Positions 34,412 through 43,474 of a stretch of 64,000 bases of DNA are shown here, piece by piece; position 1 is the stretch's first letter; every line of letters begins with the position of its first letter. The position numbers and the translations under genes are program-made. Location: the NCBI GenBank assembly GCA_027493055.1, contig JAPUDO010000087.1:1-64000 (forward strand), written 5' to 3'. The notes under the pieces are model-generated. The model was given only the letters and a program-made list of their open reading frames with translations, was not told the origin of the DNA and searched no databases. This DNA is from Niabella sp. (lineage in GTDB: Bacteria > Bacteroidota > Bacteroidia > Chitinophagales > Chitinophagaceae).

Positions 34412-34455
34412 ATGATAATTATCATTAATAGCCTGTTCAGGGATGATAATTATCA
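34412..34455. promoter_or_regulatory. Paired TGATAATTATCA palindromes upstream of sdhCAB
   Basis: The perfect 12-bp palindrome TGATAATTATCA occurs at 34413-34424 (14 bp with flanks) and again at 34444-34455, with centres 31 bp apart, about three helical turns. The GATAAT/ATTATC halves resemble Fur-family boxes but with shorter spacing. The sites lie about 165 nt upstream of sdhC and just past the end of the gene at 34468. They could be an operator for the iron-rich Sdh complex, or for an unrecognised transcript. Confidence 0.5.
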
Positions 34456-34467
34456 CTATCAAAACTT

Positions 34468-35031
34468 TTATAATAATCTTCTTGATAAAGTTTCGTCTAT
34501 TTTTTTAAAAAGGTGGTAAGGTTTATAAATCCTCCAGTTGTCCAGCACCATCAATTCAATAAACTGGTTAAGCCTTGCCCGTTTAAAATCATATTGGGTT
34601 TGCTCCGGCATATTAAGGCATACGATCCAGCCTTCCTCATCAGAAAGCTCTTCATGCAACTCTTCGTAATAATCTTTATCACCGCTGTGAAAGTTCAGCA
34701 CATTTTCTGCTATCAGTATAAATTTATATATCCCCTCATTCATAAACGCTTCCAGCACATCCCGCTTCATGCTCATTATATCATTTTCTACTGCGTCATT
34801 CCACTCTCCTATCATTTCAATTACCGCATAGCCTTCGTCATAATCGGCCATCAGCACTTTCATATAAAGCGTTCTGCTGCCAAAATAATCCCACTGCGGA
34901 TGGATATAATAATTATATATAGTATCTGTATATTCAAACTGGGAATGTTCTGTGCCGTAAAAAGGAGAACGTTCATCTTCCTCGCTCACATAAATGTGCT
35001 GCCAGTTATAATATGGTTCTAAATCGTGCAT
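34468..35031 (-). CDS. Conserved Bacteroidota protein of unknown function
   Basis: About 187 residues from the ATG of MHDLEPYYNWQHIY; the longer frame to 35175 would translate repeat DNA rich in Cys and Arg. 'YVSEEDERSPFYG', 'YNYYIHPQWDYFGSRTLYMKVL', 'DYDEGYAVIEMIGEWNDAVENDIM' and 'YKFILIAENVLNFHSGD' are highly conserved features that I recognise from Bacteroidota genomes without a known function. It is acidic, soluble and has no signal peptide. It lies between the sdh control region and the small GntR regulator and is probably a single-gene unit. Confidence 0.78.
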   Translation of the reverse strand: MHDLEPYYNWQHIYVSEEDERSPFYGTEHSQFEYTDTIYNYYIHPQWDYFGSRTLYMKVLMADYDEGYAVIEMIGEWNDAVENDIMSMKRDVLEAFMNEGIYKFILIAENVLNFHSGDKDYYEELHEELSDEEGWIVCLNMPEQTQYDFKRARLNQFIELMVLDNWRIYKPYHLFKKIDETLSRRLL

Positions 35032-35124
35032 GCAATAGCAAGGTAACAGGATTTGCACGAATTGCAAAGCATTTAAAAGAATTTTAGCATAACGAGAAAT
35101 TGCCTGGAGGCGACAGAATAATAT

Positions 35125-35141
35125 TGCGAGGCGTCCTCGCA
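35125..35141. repeat. Compact hairpin TGCGAGG-cgt-CCTCGCA
   Basis: A perfect 7-bp stem with a 3-nt loop, followed by GCATAGCATAGCATAGC tandem words. It belongs to the class of 3-nt-loop hairpins found at 47603, 49048 and 53678-53797. Confidence 0.55.
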
Positions 35142-35214
35142 TAGCATAGCATAGCTTGGACACCCCACATAGCATAAAAATACCTGCATGGCAGCAAGAT
35201 GCAAAACGATTACC

Positions 35215-35511
35215 TTAACGATGATGTGAAAGCGGCAGACTTTCTGAAACAAAATAACCGTCACCTTTTCTCCTGACAATCACACCTTCTTTTCTCAAAT
35301 CGCGGTAAGCCCTTTCTGCGGTAGCCAGCGATACAACATTGCCTTTGCCAATATCCCTTGCAGAAGGCAGCTTTACTCCTTTTTCAATCTGGCCTGTTAA
35401 AATAGCCTGTTTGATGATCTTTTTTACCTGCAGATACAGAAATGTTTCGGAGTCAGGATTTACATTCAAATCAAAATTGAAATTTCGGGTTTCGATACCG
35501 TTGATCTTCAT
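35215..35511 (-). CDS. Small GntR-type transcriptional regulator
   Basis: 98 residues comprising a GntR/YtrA-like winged helix: 'FLYLQVKKIIKQAILTGQIEKGVKLPSARDIGKGNVVSLATAERAYRDLRKEGVIVRRKGDGYFV'. The usual signature 'LPS.R.LA..L.VSR.TV..AY..L...G' is clear, with 'GKGNVVSLATAERAY' as the recognition helix region. No effector domain follows, so it is a minimal regulator of the YtrA-like type, which often controls neighbouring transport or envelope genes. It lies directly downstream of the acetylesterase gene (36-nt gap), and its targets are unknown. Confidence 0.85.
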   Translation of the reverse strand: MKINGIETRNFNFDLNVNPDSETFLYLQVKKIIKQAILTGQIEKGVKLPSARDIGKGNVVSLATAERAYRDLRKEGVIVRRKGDGYFVSESLPLSHHR

Positions 35512-35547
35512 AATTTTAGATTTTAAGCCGTTAAATAATCCTTTTTA

Positions 35548-36867
35548 TTAATTTCCATCAGGCCTGGTAGCGTCCCTGCCGGGGCTTTCAGGCCAGTAAA
35601 AAATTTCGTAAGTACCCGGCTTTCCAGGGTCAAAAGCGGGTATATCAGCTTTAAGGCGGTTTGCCAGGCCAAGCTGAGCCTTTCTTACGCCGGTTACTAT
35701 AAGCTTAGCCACCTCATACGCCCCATAAGGCATGAAATGGGTATTATCTGCAATAGGTTCAGGCCTGCCTGGATAAGTACCCGCAGGCACATGCACAAAA
35801 GCCCGTAACGAGCCTTCTTCGCCCATTGCCTCAAATAAAGTTTTGCTCATGGCATTAAGGTCTATTAGCGCAACGCCTTTTTCTCCGGCCGTTTGCCGGA
35901 CTGCAGCAGGATAGTCGCCCAGGGTTTCCATGATCCTGCCCTCCTCAAAGCGCCTGCGCTGCACTGAGGTGACCAGCACAGGTATACCGCCCTTTTTTTT
36001 CACTTCGTCTATAAAATATTCCAGGTTCTTTTTATAGGTGGTAAAGGCGCCTACGCCCTCTCCTTTTTGTTTTTGATCGTTATGGCCAAATTCCACAAAG
36101 GCGTAATCTCCAGGCTTCATCATACTCAGCATTTTTGCAAAACGGCGTGCAGCTATAAAGCCACTGAGGGTTTCGCCAGATTCGGCAAGGTTCACAATGG
36201 CTACTTCACCAGGCTTGAAAAACCAGGGAAACATTTGTCCCCATGCAGAAAAGGGCTCTCCTGCGCCATCCACTACAGTTGAATTTCCGGCAAGGAACAC
36301 CGCTACCGCTTTCCTGTTGGGTGTAATCTCAATAGCATTGATCCGGGGATTAGCGCTGTTAAATTCAAGGGTCAGCTTGTCATCCCAGTGCAAATACCTG
36401 TGCTCTCTTTCCTTAAGGCGTACTTTCTGGTTGGAGCCCGCAATGAAACTGTCACGTACATTTACGGTAAAAGAAACCGTTTGATGTTCCCCTTTAGCAG
36501 TAACAAGCCTGTTTACAAACATCCGCCTGTTTTCAGCACGGATAGCTACATCACTGGTGCCGTTATCATCTCCTACAGTAACCTTTACATCATAATTACC
36601 TTCGGGAAGTTTTACTGAAAAATAGAATGGCTTATCACTGGTAAGAAATCCGTCAGTCAGAGGTTCTTTACCCACACTTGTATTACTTACCGCCTGCGTG
36701 TTTAGATCTATCCCATATCCCCGTTCAGGGGTAAAAGCTGTTCCCGGCAAAACGGGGATATAACCTTTCCCTGCTTTACCCTTGCCAAAGTCAAATTTAA
36801 AGGACTGGGCACTTACAGCACTCAATATGCTAAAAGCAAGCAATAGCAGCACAACAATTCTTTTCAT
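35548..36867 (-). CDS. Rhamnogalacturonan acetylesterase-like SGNH hydrolase
   Basis: About 439 residues from MKRIVVLLLL, where the signal peptide begins (ending VSAQ); the longer frame is unlikely. The N-terminal 'FKFDFGKGKAGKGYIPV' beta domain (about 20-165) resembles the carbohydrate-binding-like domain seen on rhamnogalacturonan acetylesterases. The SGNH core has block I 'FLAGNSTVVD' (nucleophile Ser), block II 'NLAESGETL', block III 'VEFGHNDQKQKG' and block V 'DNTHFMPYGAYEVAKL' (Asp/His). It removes acetyl groups from rhamnogalacturonan I backbone GalA. It is encoded next to an HTCS regulator and 10 kb from the rhamnose genes, which fits pectin use. Confidence 0.88.
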   Translation of the reverse strand: MKRIVVLLLLAFSILSAVSAQSFKFDFGKGKAGKGYIPVLPGTAFTPERGYGIDLNTQAVSNTSVGKEPLTDGFLTSDKPFYFSVKLPEGNYDVKVTVGDDNGTSDVAIRAENRRMFVNRLVTAKGEHQTVSFTVNVRDSFIAGSNQKVRLKEREHRYLHWDDKLTLEFNSANPRINAIEITPNRKAVAVFLAGNSTVVDGAGEPFSAWGQMFPWFFKPGEVAIVNLAESGETLSGFIAARRFAKMLSMMKPGDYAFVEFGHNDQKQKGEGVGAFTTYKKNLEYFIDEVKKKGGIPVLVTSVQRRRFEEGRIMETLGDYPAAVRQTAGEKGVALIDLNAMSKTLFEAMGEEGSLRAFVHVPAGTYPGRPEPIADNTHFMPYGAYEVAKLIVTGVRKAQLGLANRLKADIPAFDPGKPGTYEIFYWPESPGRDATRPDGN

Positions 36868-37110
36868 ACTAATCTTCTTTTCAGGCGAAACAACCAAAGT
36901 GGTGTTTTGATCACAGGCAAACCCAAAGGATTCCTGCCTAACGAAGCTAATCCTGAAAATATAAAAAGACGGTGCAGAACATACCAAAAAATCGGCATTT
37001 TGATACAGTACGAAAAATCAAATCACTGATAACCAACAATTTGTTAAAAATAAAATTTCACATGATTAAAAAGCAAGGCAGCGAAAGATGCTTATAGAAA
37101 ACCGCAGGTA

Positions 37111-40100
37111 TTATTGGGGGCTGCCTGCCTGGGCATATTTTTTAGGGGTGGTTCCGTATTGTTTTTGAAACATCCGGCTGAAGCTGGTAGCATCGGCATA
37201 ACCTACCATAAAGGCTATTTCGGTTACAGAATGCTGATGCTGTAAAAGCATTTCAGCAGCTTTATGCAGCCGGATACCTGTTACAAATTCGTGCACTGAC
37301 TGGTTGGTAACCGCTTTTATTTTCCTGTAAAGCTGGGTACGGCTCATAAACAGCCGGCCGGCCAGCCACTCTACGTTTACTTCTCCATCAGACATGTGAT
37401 CTTCTACCAGGCGGGTAGCTTTTGCCAAAAAGGCCTTATCTGCTGTGCCCAGCCCTACCGGGTTTGAATAAGATTCAGGCGACTGGCTGAATAGCTGCCG
37501 GAGCCGGGCACGACCCTCAATAAGACTTCGTATGCGCACCAGCAACAGGGACAGGTTAAATGGTTTTACCACGTAAGCATCCACACCTGTCTCATAGCTT
37601 TCAGATTCATACTGATCTGACTGGCGGGCTGTTAACAGGATCACGGGAATATGGCTGGTCTTTTCATCGGTTTTGAGTTTTTTGCATAATTCAAGCCCGT
37701 CCATAACCGGCATCATCACATCGCTTACAATCAGATCGGGAATAGAAACGGTTGCTTTTTCAAAGCCTTCAGCGCCATCCGCTGCTTCCAGCACTGAATA
37801 AAATCCGGATAAGCCCTGCTTTATATAACTTCTGATATCATCATTATCTTCTACCACCAATACTATGGGCAATGTACCGGAAGGCTCTTTATCTGCCGAC
37901 GGCAATGCTACAGAAGGTATTTGCGTACTATTAAATCCAACTGATTGACTGACTGCCGAAGCATTGCCGGTTTCAAGATTTGTAAGATGTACCATGAAAC
38001 AGGTAGCTACACCGGGCCGGCTGGTTACCGTTATTTTTCCTTTATGCAGATCTACCAGCTCTTTAGTGAGGGTTAACCCAACACCACTGCCAGAATGCTG
38101 ACCGTCTCCTTCCACCTGGAAGAAGGGTTCAAATACTTTATCAATTTTATCAGCCGGAATTCCCCTGCCATTATCTGTTACGGAGAGGATGACCTCTGCC
38201 GGTGTTTCGCTTTCTGCTATAATACTTACTTCAATGATTCCTCCATGGGGTGTAAACTTAAAAGCATTCGAAATAAGGTTATACAGAACCTTGCCTGCAA
38301 CATCCGCATCAAAACCCATAACAACAGATTGCGGCGTTGCCTTTACAGAAAATGTTATATGCTGCTCCTGTGCTTTATAATCAAAAGCTGCCGCAGTGTT
38401 CTTTACAAAGGATACTATATCCTGCCGCTGCGGATGCAATTTCATTTTGCCTGATTCCAGCTTGCGAAAATCAAGAAACTGGTTAATGAGCATCAGCAAT
38501 CGCTGAGCATTACGGTACATAACATTGTAATGCAGCTTCTCTTTTTCTGAGGCATTGTTATTTGCAAGCAATGATCTTAATGGATCAATAATAAGTGTAA
38601 GAGGAGTACGGAACTCGTGGGACACATTGGTGAAGAAGCTGGACTTCAGCTGATCCAGCTCCTGTGCTTTTTCGGCTTTTAAGCGTTCGGTTAAAATTTC
38701 CCGGTGGTACTGCTGGCGCACCTGTATCATCCTGAACAGTCCATATCCAACAGCAATCAGTAACAAGGTATATATACTATAAGCCCACCAGGTTTTCCAC
38801 CAGGGTGGCAATACTATTATTTCAAGCGTTGCAGGCTTGGGGTTCCATACGCCATCGCTATTGGAAGCTTTCACCATCATTATATATTTACCCGGAGAAA
38901 GATTGGAGTAGCTGGCAATACGCCGGGAAGCATCAGTATATATCCAACCCTTATCCTGTCCTACAAGCATATAAGCATACTGGTTCCTTGCAGGGTTTGA
39001 ATAATGAAGGGCGGCAAACTCAATAGAAAAGCTTTTGTCCTCATACCTAAGTGTAATGGATGAAGCCATGTGCAATGGTTTTGGAAGTATAACCCGGCCG
39101 TTGATCGTATCGCCAACATTTACGGTTTTGTTTAATACCTGCAGGGTAGTGAAAGCCGTTACCGGTAGAAAAGGGTTATCCGCAATTTCATCGGGATTGA
39201 AATGAACAAAGCCCTTTGTAGTGCCATAATACATTTGTCCTGTTGAGCGATCAAAAAAGCCCGCCCCATCCATAAATTCGAAGTCCTGTCCCGGTTTTTT
39301 AACCGCATAATTCTGGATCTGGCCGGTTTTGATGTTGAACTTGGACAGTCCGTTTTTATGAGCAAACCAGATATAGCCGGGTTGAGCCATCACCTGTGTG
39401 ATATAATGATCCACCAAACCATCTTTAATGGTATAGGTTTTAACTGCCCGGGTTTTCGGATTGATCCTGGTAAGACCGTTGGCAGCGCCCACCCATATAG
39501 AGCCTTCCGAATCTTCCACAACTGCATATACCCGCTCATCGGGCGACCTTTTATCTGATGCCACGCTCGTGTACACCACCGTATCAGCCCATGCATTGGT
39601 TTGAGGATCGCGTTTCAGCTGAATAAGTCCCGAATATTCTGTACCGATCCAAAGGTTATTTTTGGAATCAAAGAACAGGCAGCCGGCGCCCGAACGGCCA
39701 TAGGCTTCCAGGAGCTGTTTCTCAAAAGTTCCGGATTGCGGGCTATATTTTAATATCCCGTTGTAATAAGAAAACCATAAATCGTGCGTAACCGGATCTT
39801 CTGCAATAGCATAAAAGCGGCTCTCCGAGGGGTTGACGGATGTTTCAAAATAAGCCGTGATTTGCCCTGTTTGGGGATTATATTTGTCCAGGCCGGATCT
39901 TTTCCCGATCCATACATTTCCTTTGCTGTCCTTAAGAACAGCTTTGATATTCTCACCTTCCAGCCTGTCTGAAATCTTATGCTGCGCGTGCTTTTGATGA
40001 TCGAAGTAATACAGGCCTCCGTATTCCGTTCCCAGCCATACACCCTTTTCGTCAACCCAAATAGACCGTATGGCCATGTACAGGTCTTTTTGCCGGTTAG

Positions 40101-40752
40101 CATAAACAGGAACGCTTTGAAATTTGCCGGCGTTCAGATCTGCTTTATTAATACCACCGTTACCTGTTCCAATCCATAAAATACCTGCTTCATCCAGGTA
40201 CATGCAATTTACATTATTATCGCTCAAACCTCCCTGAACACCAACAGGCGTTTCAAAAACAATGCTTTCCCTGGTTCCTGCAAGATGGAAGGGGCCGATA
40301 ACGCTTTTTAAAAAATCAGCTGAATTTTGCAGTGCAAGCAGATCCCTTTGCCGGTTAACAGAATCTCTGAATGCTAAAGGTAAATCTGCCAGTTTATATC
40401 TTGTAAAGTCATCTGTTTCGTAATTATACCTGCATACAATCTGGTTAAAAACAGATACCCATATGGTACCCTGCCTGTCTTTATGAAGATAATGAATACG
40501 ATTGCTGGCAATGGAAGTGGTATCGCCGGGGATGGTGCGGTATATTTTAAAAGAATATCCATCGTACCTGCAAAGCCCGTTCCAGGTACCAAACCACATA
40601 AAGCCATACCTGTCTTTTACAATACCCCGTATAGTGCTTTGCGGTAAACCGTCTTCGGCTGTAAGGTACTCGAAGCTCACAGGCTGGGCAATAATTGTAC
40701 TACGAAAAAGAACGCAAACAATCAAGATCAATATCCTTATACATACAGCCAT
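37111..40752 (-). CDS. Hybrid two-component system (HTCS) sensor-regulator
   Basis: About 1213 residues from the ATG (a TTG lies 6 nt upstream). In order: signal peptide (ending IIAQ), about a dozen Reg_prop propeller units (about 25-520; 'GFMWFGTWNGLCRYDG', 'GTIWVSVFNQIV', 'ILWIGTGNGGINK'), a Y_Y_Y domain (about 560-640), one TM helix (about 650-672), HisKA ('FFTNVSHEFRTPLTLI', His near 713), HATPase, a receiver ('DLIVSDVMMPVMDG', Asp near 1010) and an AraC-type HTH (about 1115-1210). HTCS proteins bind glycan fragments in the periplasm and activate nearby glycan-use genes. The adjacent acetylesterase suggests rhamnogalacturonan as the signal, by inference. Confidence 0.94.
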   Translation of the reverse strand: MAVCIRILILIVCVLFRSTIIAQPVSFEYLTAEDGLPQSTIRGIVKDRYGFMWFGTWNGLCRYDGYSFKIYRTIPGDTTSIASNRIHYLHKDRQGTIWVSVFNQIVCRYNYETDDFTRYKLADLPLAFRDSVNRQRDLLALQNSADFLKSVIGPFHLAGTRESIVFETPVGVQGGLSDNNVNCMYLDEAGILWIGTGNGGINKADLNAGKFQSVPVYANRQKDLYMAIRSIWVDEKGVWLGTEYGGLYYFDHQKHAQHKISDRLEGENIKAVLKDSKGNVWIGKRSGLDKYNPQTGQITAYFETSVNPSESRFYAIAEDPVTHDLWFSYYNGILKYSPQSGTFEKQLLEAYGRSGAGCLFFDSKNNLWIGTEYSGLIQLKRDPQTNAWADTVVYTSVASDKRSPDERVYAVVEDSEGSIWVGAANGLTRINPKTRAVKTYTIKDGLVDHYITQVMAQPGYIWFAHKNGLSKFNIKTGQIQNYAVKKPGQDFEFMDGAGFFDRSTGQMYYGTTKGFVHFNPDEIADNPFLPVTAFTTLQVLNKTVNVGDTINGRVILPKPLHMASSITLRYEDKSFSIEFAALHYSNPARNQYAYMLVGQDKGWIYTDASRRIASYSNLSPGKYIMMVKASNSDGVWNPKPATLEIIVLPPWWKTWWAYSIYTLLLIAVGYGLFRMIQVRQQYHREILTERLKAEKAQELDQLKSSFFTNVSHEFRTPLTLIIDPLRSLLANNNASEKEKLHYNVMYRNAQRLLMLINQFLDFRKLESGKMKLHPQRQDIVSFVKNTAAAFDYKAQEQHITFSVKATPQSVVMGFDADVAGKVLYNLISNAFKFTPHGGIIEVSIIAESETPAEVILSVTDNGRGIPADKIDKVFEPFFQVEGDGQHSGSGVGLTLTKELVDLHKGKITVTSRPGVATCFMVHLTNLETGNASAVSQSVGFNSTQIPSVALPSADKEPSGTLPIVLVVEDNDDIRSYIKQGLSGFYSVLEAADGAEGFEKATVSIPDLIVSDVMMPVMDGLELCKKLKTDEKTSHIPVILLTARQSDQYESESYETGVDAYVVKPFNLSLLLVRIRSLIEGRARLRQLFSQSPESYSNPVGLGTADKAFLAKATRLVEDHMSDGEVNVEWLAGRLFMSRTQLYRKIKAVTNQSVHEFVTGIRLHKAAEMLLQHQHSVTEIAFMVGYADATSFSRMFQKQYGTTPKKYAQAGSPQ

Positions 40753-40811
40753 GAACAACCCTATTCAGTATAGTTACGAATATACAACCAAAATCACAGC
40801 TAATCCTCAGG

Positions 40812-41066
40812 GGGTGCATTCCAAATTGTCGCGGTCCGGAAGTCAGCCTATAGTGTGGATACAAATACTACTATAAAAGCAGCAATCCTTCTTACTGTAT
40901 TTCCTTATCGCCTCGCCCTATTGCGACTCAAACAGTTAGAGTCTATGAGGGCCCTCTCTTTGATGAGAGGGTGGTAAGGTCTCTGAGATTTGGAGGTCTT
41001 GTGTCGGGGTGAGGTAGTCTATGAATAATAAAGAGGTTCTTCTGTGCGACAATTTGGAATGCACCC
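40812..41066. mobile_element. Putative 255-bp MITE-like element with perfect 21-bp inverted ends
   Basis: GGGTGCATTCCAAATTGTCGC at 40812-40832 is repeated in perfect inverted form at 41046-41066. TCCTC occurs just outside both ends (40804-40808 and 41068-41072), a possible but unproven target duplication. The interior has no ORF, a CCCTCTC-tttgat-GAGAGGG hairpin at about 40951-40970 and a degenerate CCTCxCCC inverted pair. It lies 14 nt after the thrC stop and 60 nt before the HTCS start, filling the 320-bp gap. The hairpin could end thrC transcription. Confidence 0.6.
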
Positions 41067-41079
41067 ATCCTCGGGATAC

Positions 41080-42390
41080 TTATTTCTGCCCTTCCAGTAA
41101 AAATGATTTCAGGTTTTCAAAGTCGGGCTGCATTACTACAGAAGCTTTTTCACGATTCATCATTTCTTCCAGTGCTGCGGGTATGTTCACATTTTGCCCG
41201 GTTGCAGATTCTACGGCATCGGGGAATTTAACCGGATGTGCCGTTTCAAGTATAAACCCGCCCCCCCGGCCCCCCGGTGGGGTATCAAGATAGCGCTTTA
41301 AAGCGCAATATGCCACAGCTCCATGAGGGTCTAATGTGTATCCATGATCCTTATATACTTCTCTGATAGTGTTGATAGTTTCCTCATCAGTTATAGTGAA
41401 TGCTGACAAGTTATTTTTTAACTCAGGAAACTGTTTATGAAATAATTCAATAATTCTTACAAAATTGCTGGGATTACCTACATCCATTGCATTAGACAAA
41501 GTAGCTGTTGTTTCTTTGGGCTTTAGCTCCTGTGTTTGCAGGTAATGAGATACAATGTCGTTCACATTGCAGGCTGCAATAAAATGCCCCAGGGGCAGCC
41601 CGGTAACTTTTGCTAATAGACCGGCACAAATATTTCCAAAATTACCACTGGGCACACAAACCACAGGCTGCGTATCTTTTTGCTTCCATTGTTTGTAGGC
41701 AAGAAAATAATACACCTGCTGTGGCAACCAGCGTGCCACATTGATAGAATTAGCTGAGGTCAAAAATTTCTTTTCATTAATTTCCTTATCGGCAAAAGCC
41801 TCTTTTACCATGCGCTGGCAATCATCAAAGGATCCTTCTACTTCAAGCGCTGTGATATTTTTACCTAATGTAGTGAGCTGTTTTTCCTGCACGGGGCTTA
41901 CACGTCCTTTCGGATACAGGATCACTACGTTCACGTTATCTACCCCATAAAAACCATTGGCTACAGCTCCTCCAGTATCTCCTGACGTAGCCACCAGCAC
42001 TGTAACCTCACGGTCTTCATGCTTTAAAAAATGGCCCAGGCAGCGGCTCATGAACCTGGCGCCTACATCTTTAAAAGCGAGCGTAGGGCCATGAAAAAGC
42101 TCTAACGATGCAATAGCAGTATTCACATATTGCAGGGGAACAGGAAAATTCAATGTTTCTTTTACAATATGGTACAGCTCTTCATCATTGACAGAGCCTG
42201 CTACATAAGGCTTCATTACTTCAAAAGCAATATCAACATCTGAAATATTTTCAATGCCGTTAATTAATGCTTTGCTTACCACAGGTAATTGCTGAGGAAA
42301 ATACAGCCCTTTATCAGGCGCTTGTCCCTGTATAGTTGCTTCTTTAAATGAAACGATTGGTGATTGATGATTAAGACTATAGTAGTTCAT
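41080..42390 (-). CDS. thrC: Threonine synthase
   Basis: About 436 residues from MNYYSLNHQSPIVSF; the longer frame would translate repeat DNA. PLP-binding Lys in 'LFHGPTLAFKDVGARF', the phosphate loop in 'SGDTGGAVANGF' and 'CVPSGNFGNICAGLLAKV', and the C-terminal 'ILETAHPVKFPDAVE' are standard. It converts O-phosphohomoserine to threonine with PLP. A Gly/Pro-rich stretch 'DTPPGGRGGG' just before 'FILETAHP' is unusual and is encoded by a run of C and G (41255-41285), probably repeat-derived. It is last of the thrABC operon and 96 nt downstream of thrB, a gap filled with TTGACGGATGACAG-type repeats. Confidence 0.94.
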   Translation of the reverse strand: MNYYSLNHQSPIVSFKEATIQGQAPDKGLYFPQQLPVVSKALINGIENISDVDIAFEVMKPYVAGSVNDEELYHIVKETLNFPVPLQYVNTAIASLELFHGPTLAFKDVGARFMSRCLGHFLKHEDREVTVLVATSGDTGGAVANGFYGVDNVNVVILYPKGRVSPVQEKQLTTLGKNITALEVEGSFDDCQRMVKEAFADKEINEKKFLTSANSINVARWLPQQVYYFLAYKQWKQKDTQPVVCVPSGNFGNICAGLLAKVTGLPLGHFIAACNVNDIVSHYLQTQELKPKETTATLSNAMDVGNPSNFVRIIELFHKQFPELKNNLSAFTITDEETINTIREVYKDHGYTLDPHGAVAYCALKRYLDTPPGGRGGGFILETAHPVKFPDAVESATGQNVNIPAALEEMMNREKASVVMQPDFENLKSFLLEGQK

Positions 42391-42394
42391 TTGT

Positions 42395-42505
42395 AGTTGA
42401 CTAGTTGACGGATGACAGTTGACAGAATGTGCGAGAGGTAAATAATCTGCAGGAAGTAAGTTAAGACATTCACTACTTCTCACTCCCTATTCACTATTCA
42501 CCACC
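42395..42505. repeat. Degenerate repeats between thrB and thrC
   Basis: AGTTGACTAGTTGACGGATGACAG words (42396-42424) and CTATTCACTATTCACC words (42484-42502) fill the 96-bp gap. The second family covers the last codons of thrB. Words of the same two families recur at 13190-13212, 15580-15607 and 53975-53997. Confidence 0.5.
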
Positions 42506-43410
42506 TCCACTCCATTCTTATTAATAGTAGTTACATACACATAATTTTCTATACCGATCTTATCATACTCCTCCTTCATGATGACGCCCACTTTCCTGGC
42601 AATATCTTCTGTTTCACTAAGCATAAAAACAGACGGGCCCGAGCCCGATATACCACCTCCCAATGCGCCGGCTTCTTTACATTTTGTTTTTACCACATCA
42701 AACGCGGGAATTAAAATACTGCGTACCGGCTCTATAATAACATCTTCCAGCGACCGGCCAATAAGCGCTTTATCATTGCTCATAAAACCTGCCACCAGAC
42801 CGGCTATGTTGCCCCATTGCTTTATAGCATCCTTCAGGAAAACCTGCTTGCGCAATATCTGCCGGGCATCGGAAGTGCGTACTTCTATTTGAGGATGCAC
42901 AACCGTTACAAACAAATCGGGGTTAGCCAGCGGCACAATATCTAACGGATGAATAGAACGAATCAGTGTTACACCTCCTAAAATACAAGGTGTAATATTA
43001 TCTGCATGTTTTACTCCTGTAGCCAGTTTTTCACCAATCATAGCCAGCTGTATCAGGTCATCCTGCGAAAAAATATTACCCAGCACTTTATTGGCCCCAA
43101 CTGCCGCACCTGCAGCGCTTGCTGCGCTGGAACCCAGTCCGCTGCCCGGCTTTATATGTTTTTCTATAGAAACCTTTATACCCTTATTCACACCTGCTTT
43201 TTCCAGGGCAGCCAGTAATACAACGCCTGCAACGTTTTTCTCCGGATCGGTAGGTAAATTAAAATCGTCTCTATTTTCAATGATCACTCCCGGCTGGTCC
43301 GTGAGCTCAAACTCCATAATATCATAGGGCTCGTTGATGGCCAGTCCCAGTATATCGAAGCCACACACAAGGTTGGCTACTGTTCCGGGGGATTTTATTT
43401 TTATGCTCAT
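42487..43410 (-). CDS. thrB: Homoserine kinase
   Basis: 307 residues of the GHMP kinase family. The ATP-binding loop reads 'HIKPGSGLGSSAASAAGAAVGANK' (about 87-110) and the C-terminal glycine motif 'GALGGGISGSGPSVFML' (about 250-266). The N-terminal 'KIKSPGTVANLVCGFDILGLAI' is typical. It phosphorylates homoserine for threonine synthase. It is the middle gene of the operon, 64 nt after thrA; that gap holds ATTGTCCATTGTCCATTG-type words. The length is normal for the Bacteroidota subfamily. Confidence 0.96.
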   Translation of the reverse strand: MSIKIKSPGTVANLVCGFDILGLAINEPYDIMEFELTDQPGVIIENRDDFNLPTDPEKNVAGVVLLAALEKAGVNKGIKVSIEKHIKPGSGLGSSAASAAGAAVGANKVLGNIFSQDDLIQLAMIGEKLATGVKHADNITPCILGGVTLIRSIHPLDIVPLANPDLFVTVVHPQIEVRTSDARQILRKQVFLKDAIKQWGNIAGLVAGFMSNDKALIGRSLEDVIIEPVRSILIPAFDVVKTKCKEAGALGGGISGSGPSVFMLSETEDIARKVGVIMKEEYDKIGIENYVYVTTINKNGVEVVNSE

Positions 43411-43429
43411 AGCTATCTGTTATTTATTT

Positions 43430-43472
43430 AACAATAGACCATGGTCTATTGTCCATTGTCCATTGACCTCTA
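43430..43472. repeat. ATTGTCCATTG repeat between thrA and thrB
   Basis: AACAATAGACCATGG then TCTATTGTCCATTGTCCATTG words fill most of the 64-bp thrA-thrB gap. The period is about 7 bp with drift. Confidence 0.5.
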
Positions 43473-43474
43473 TT

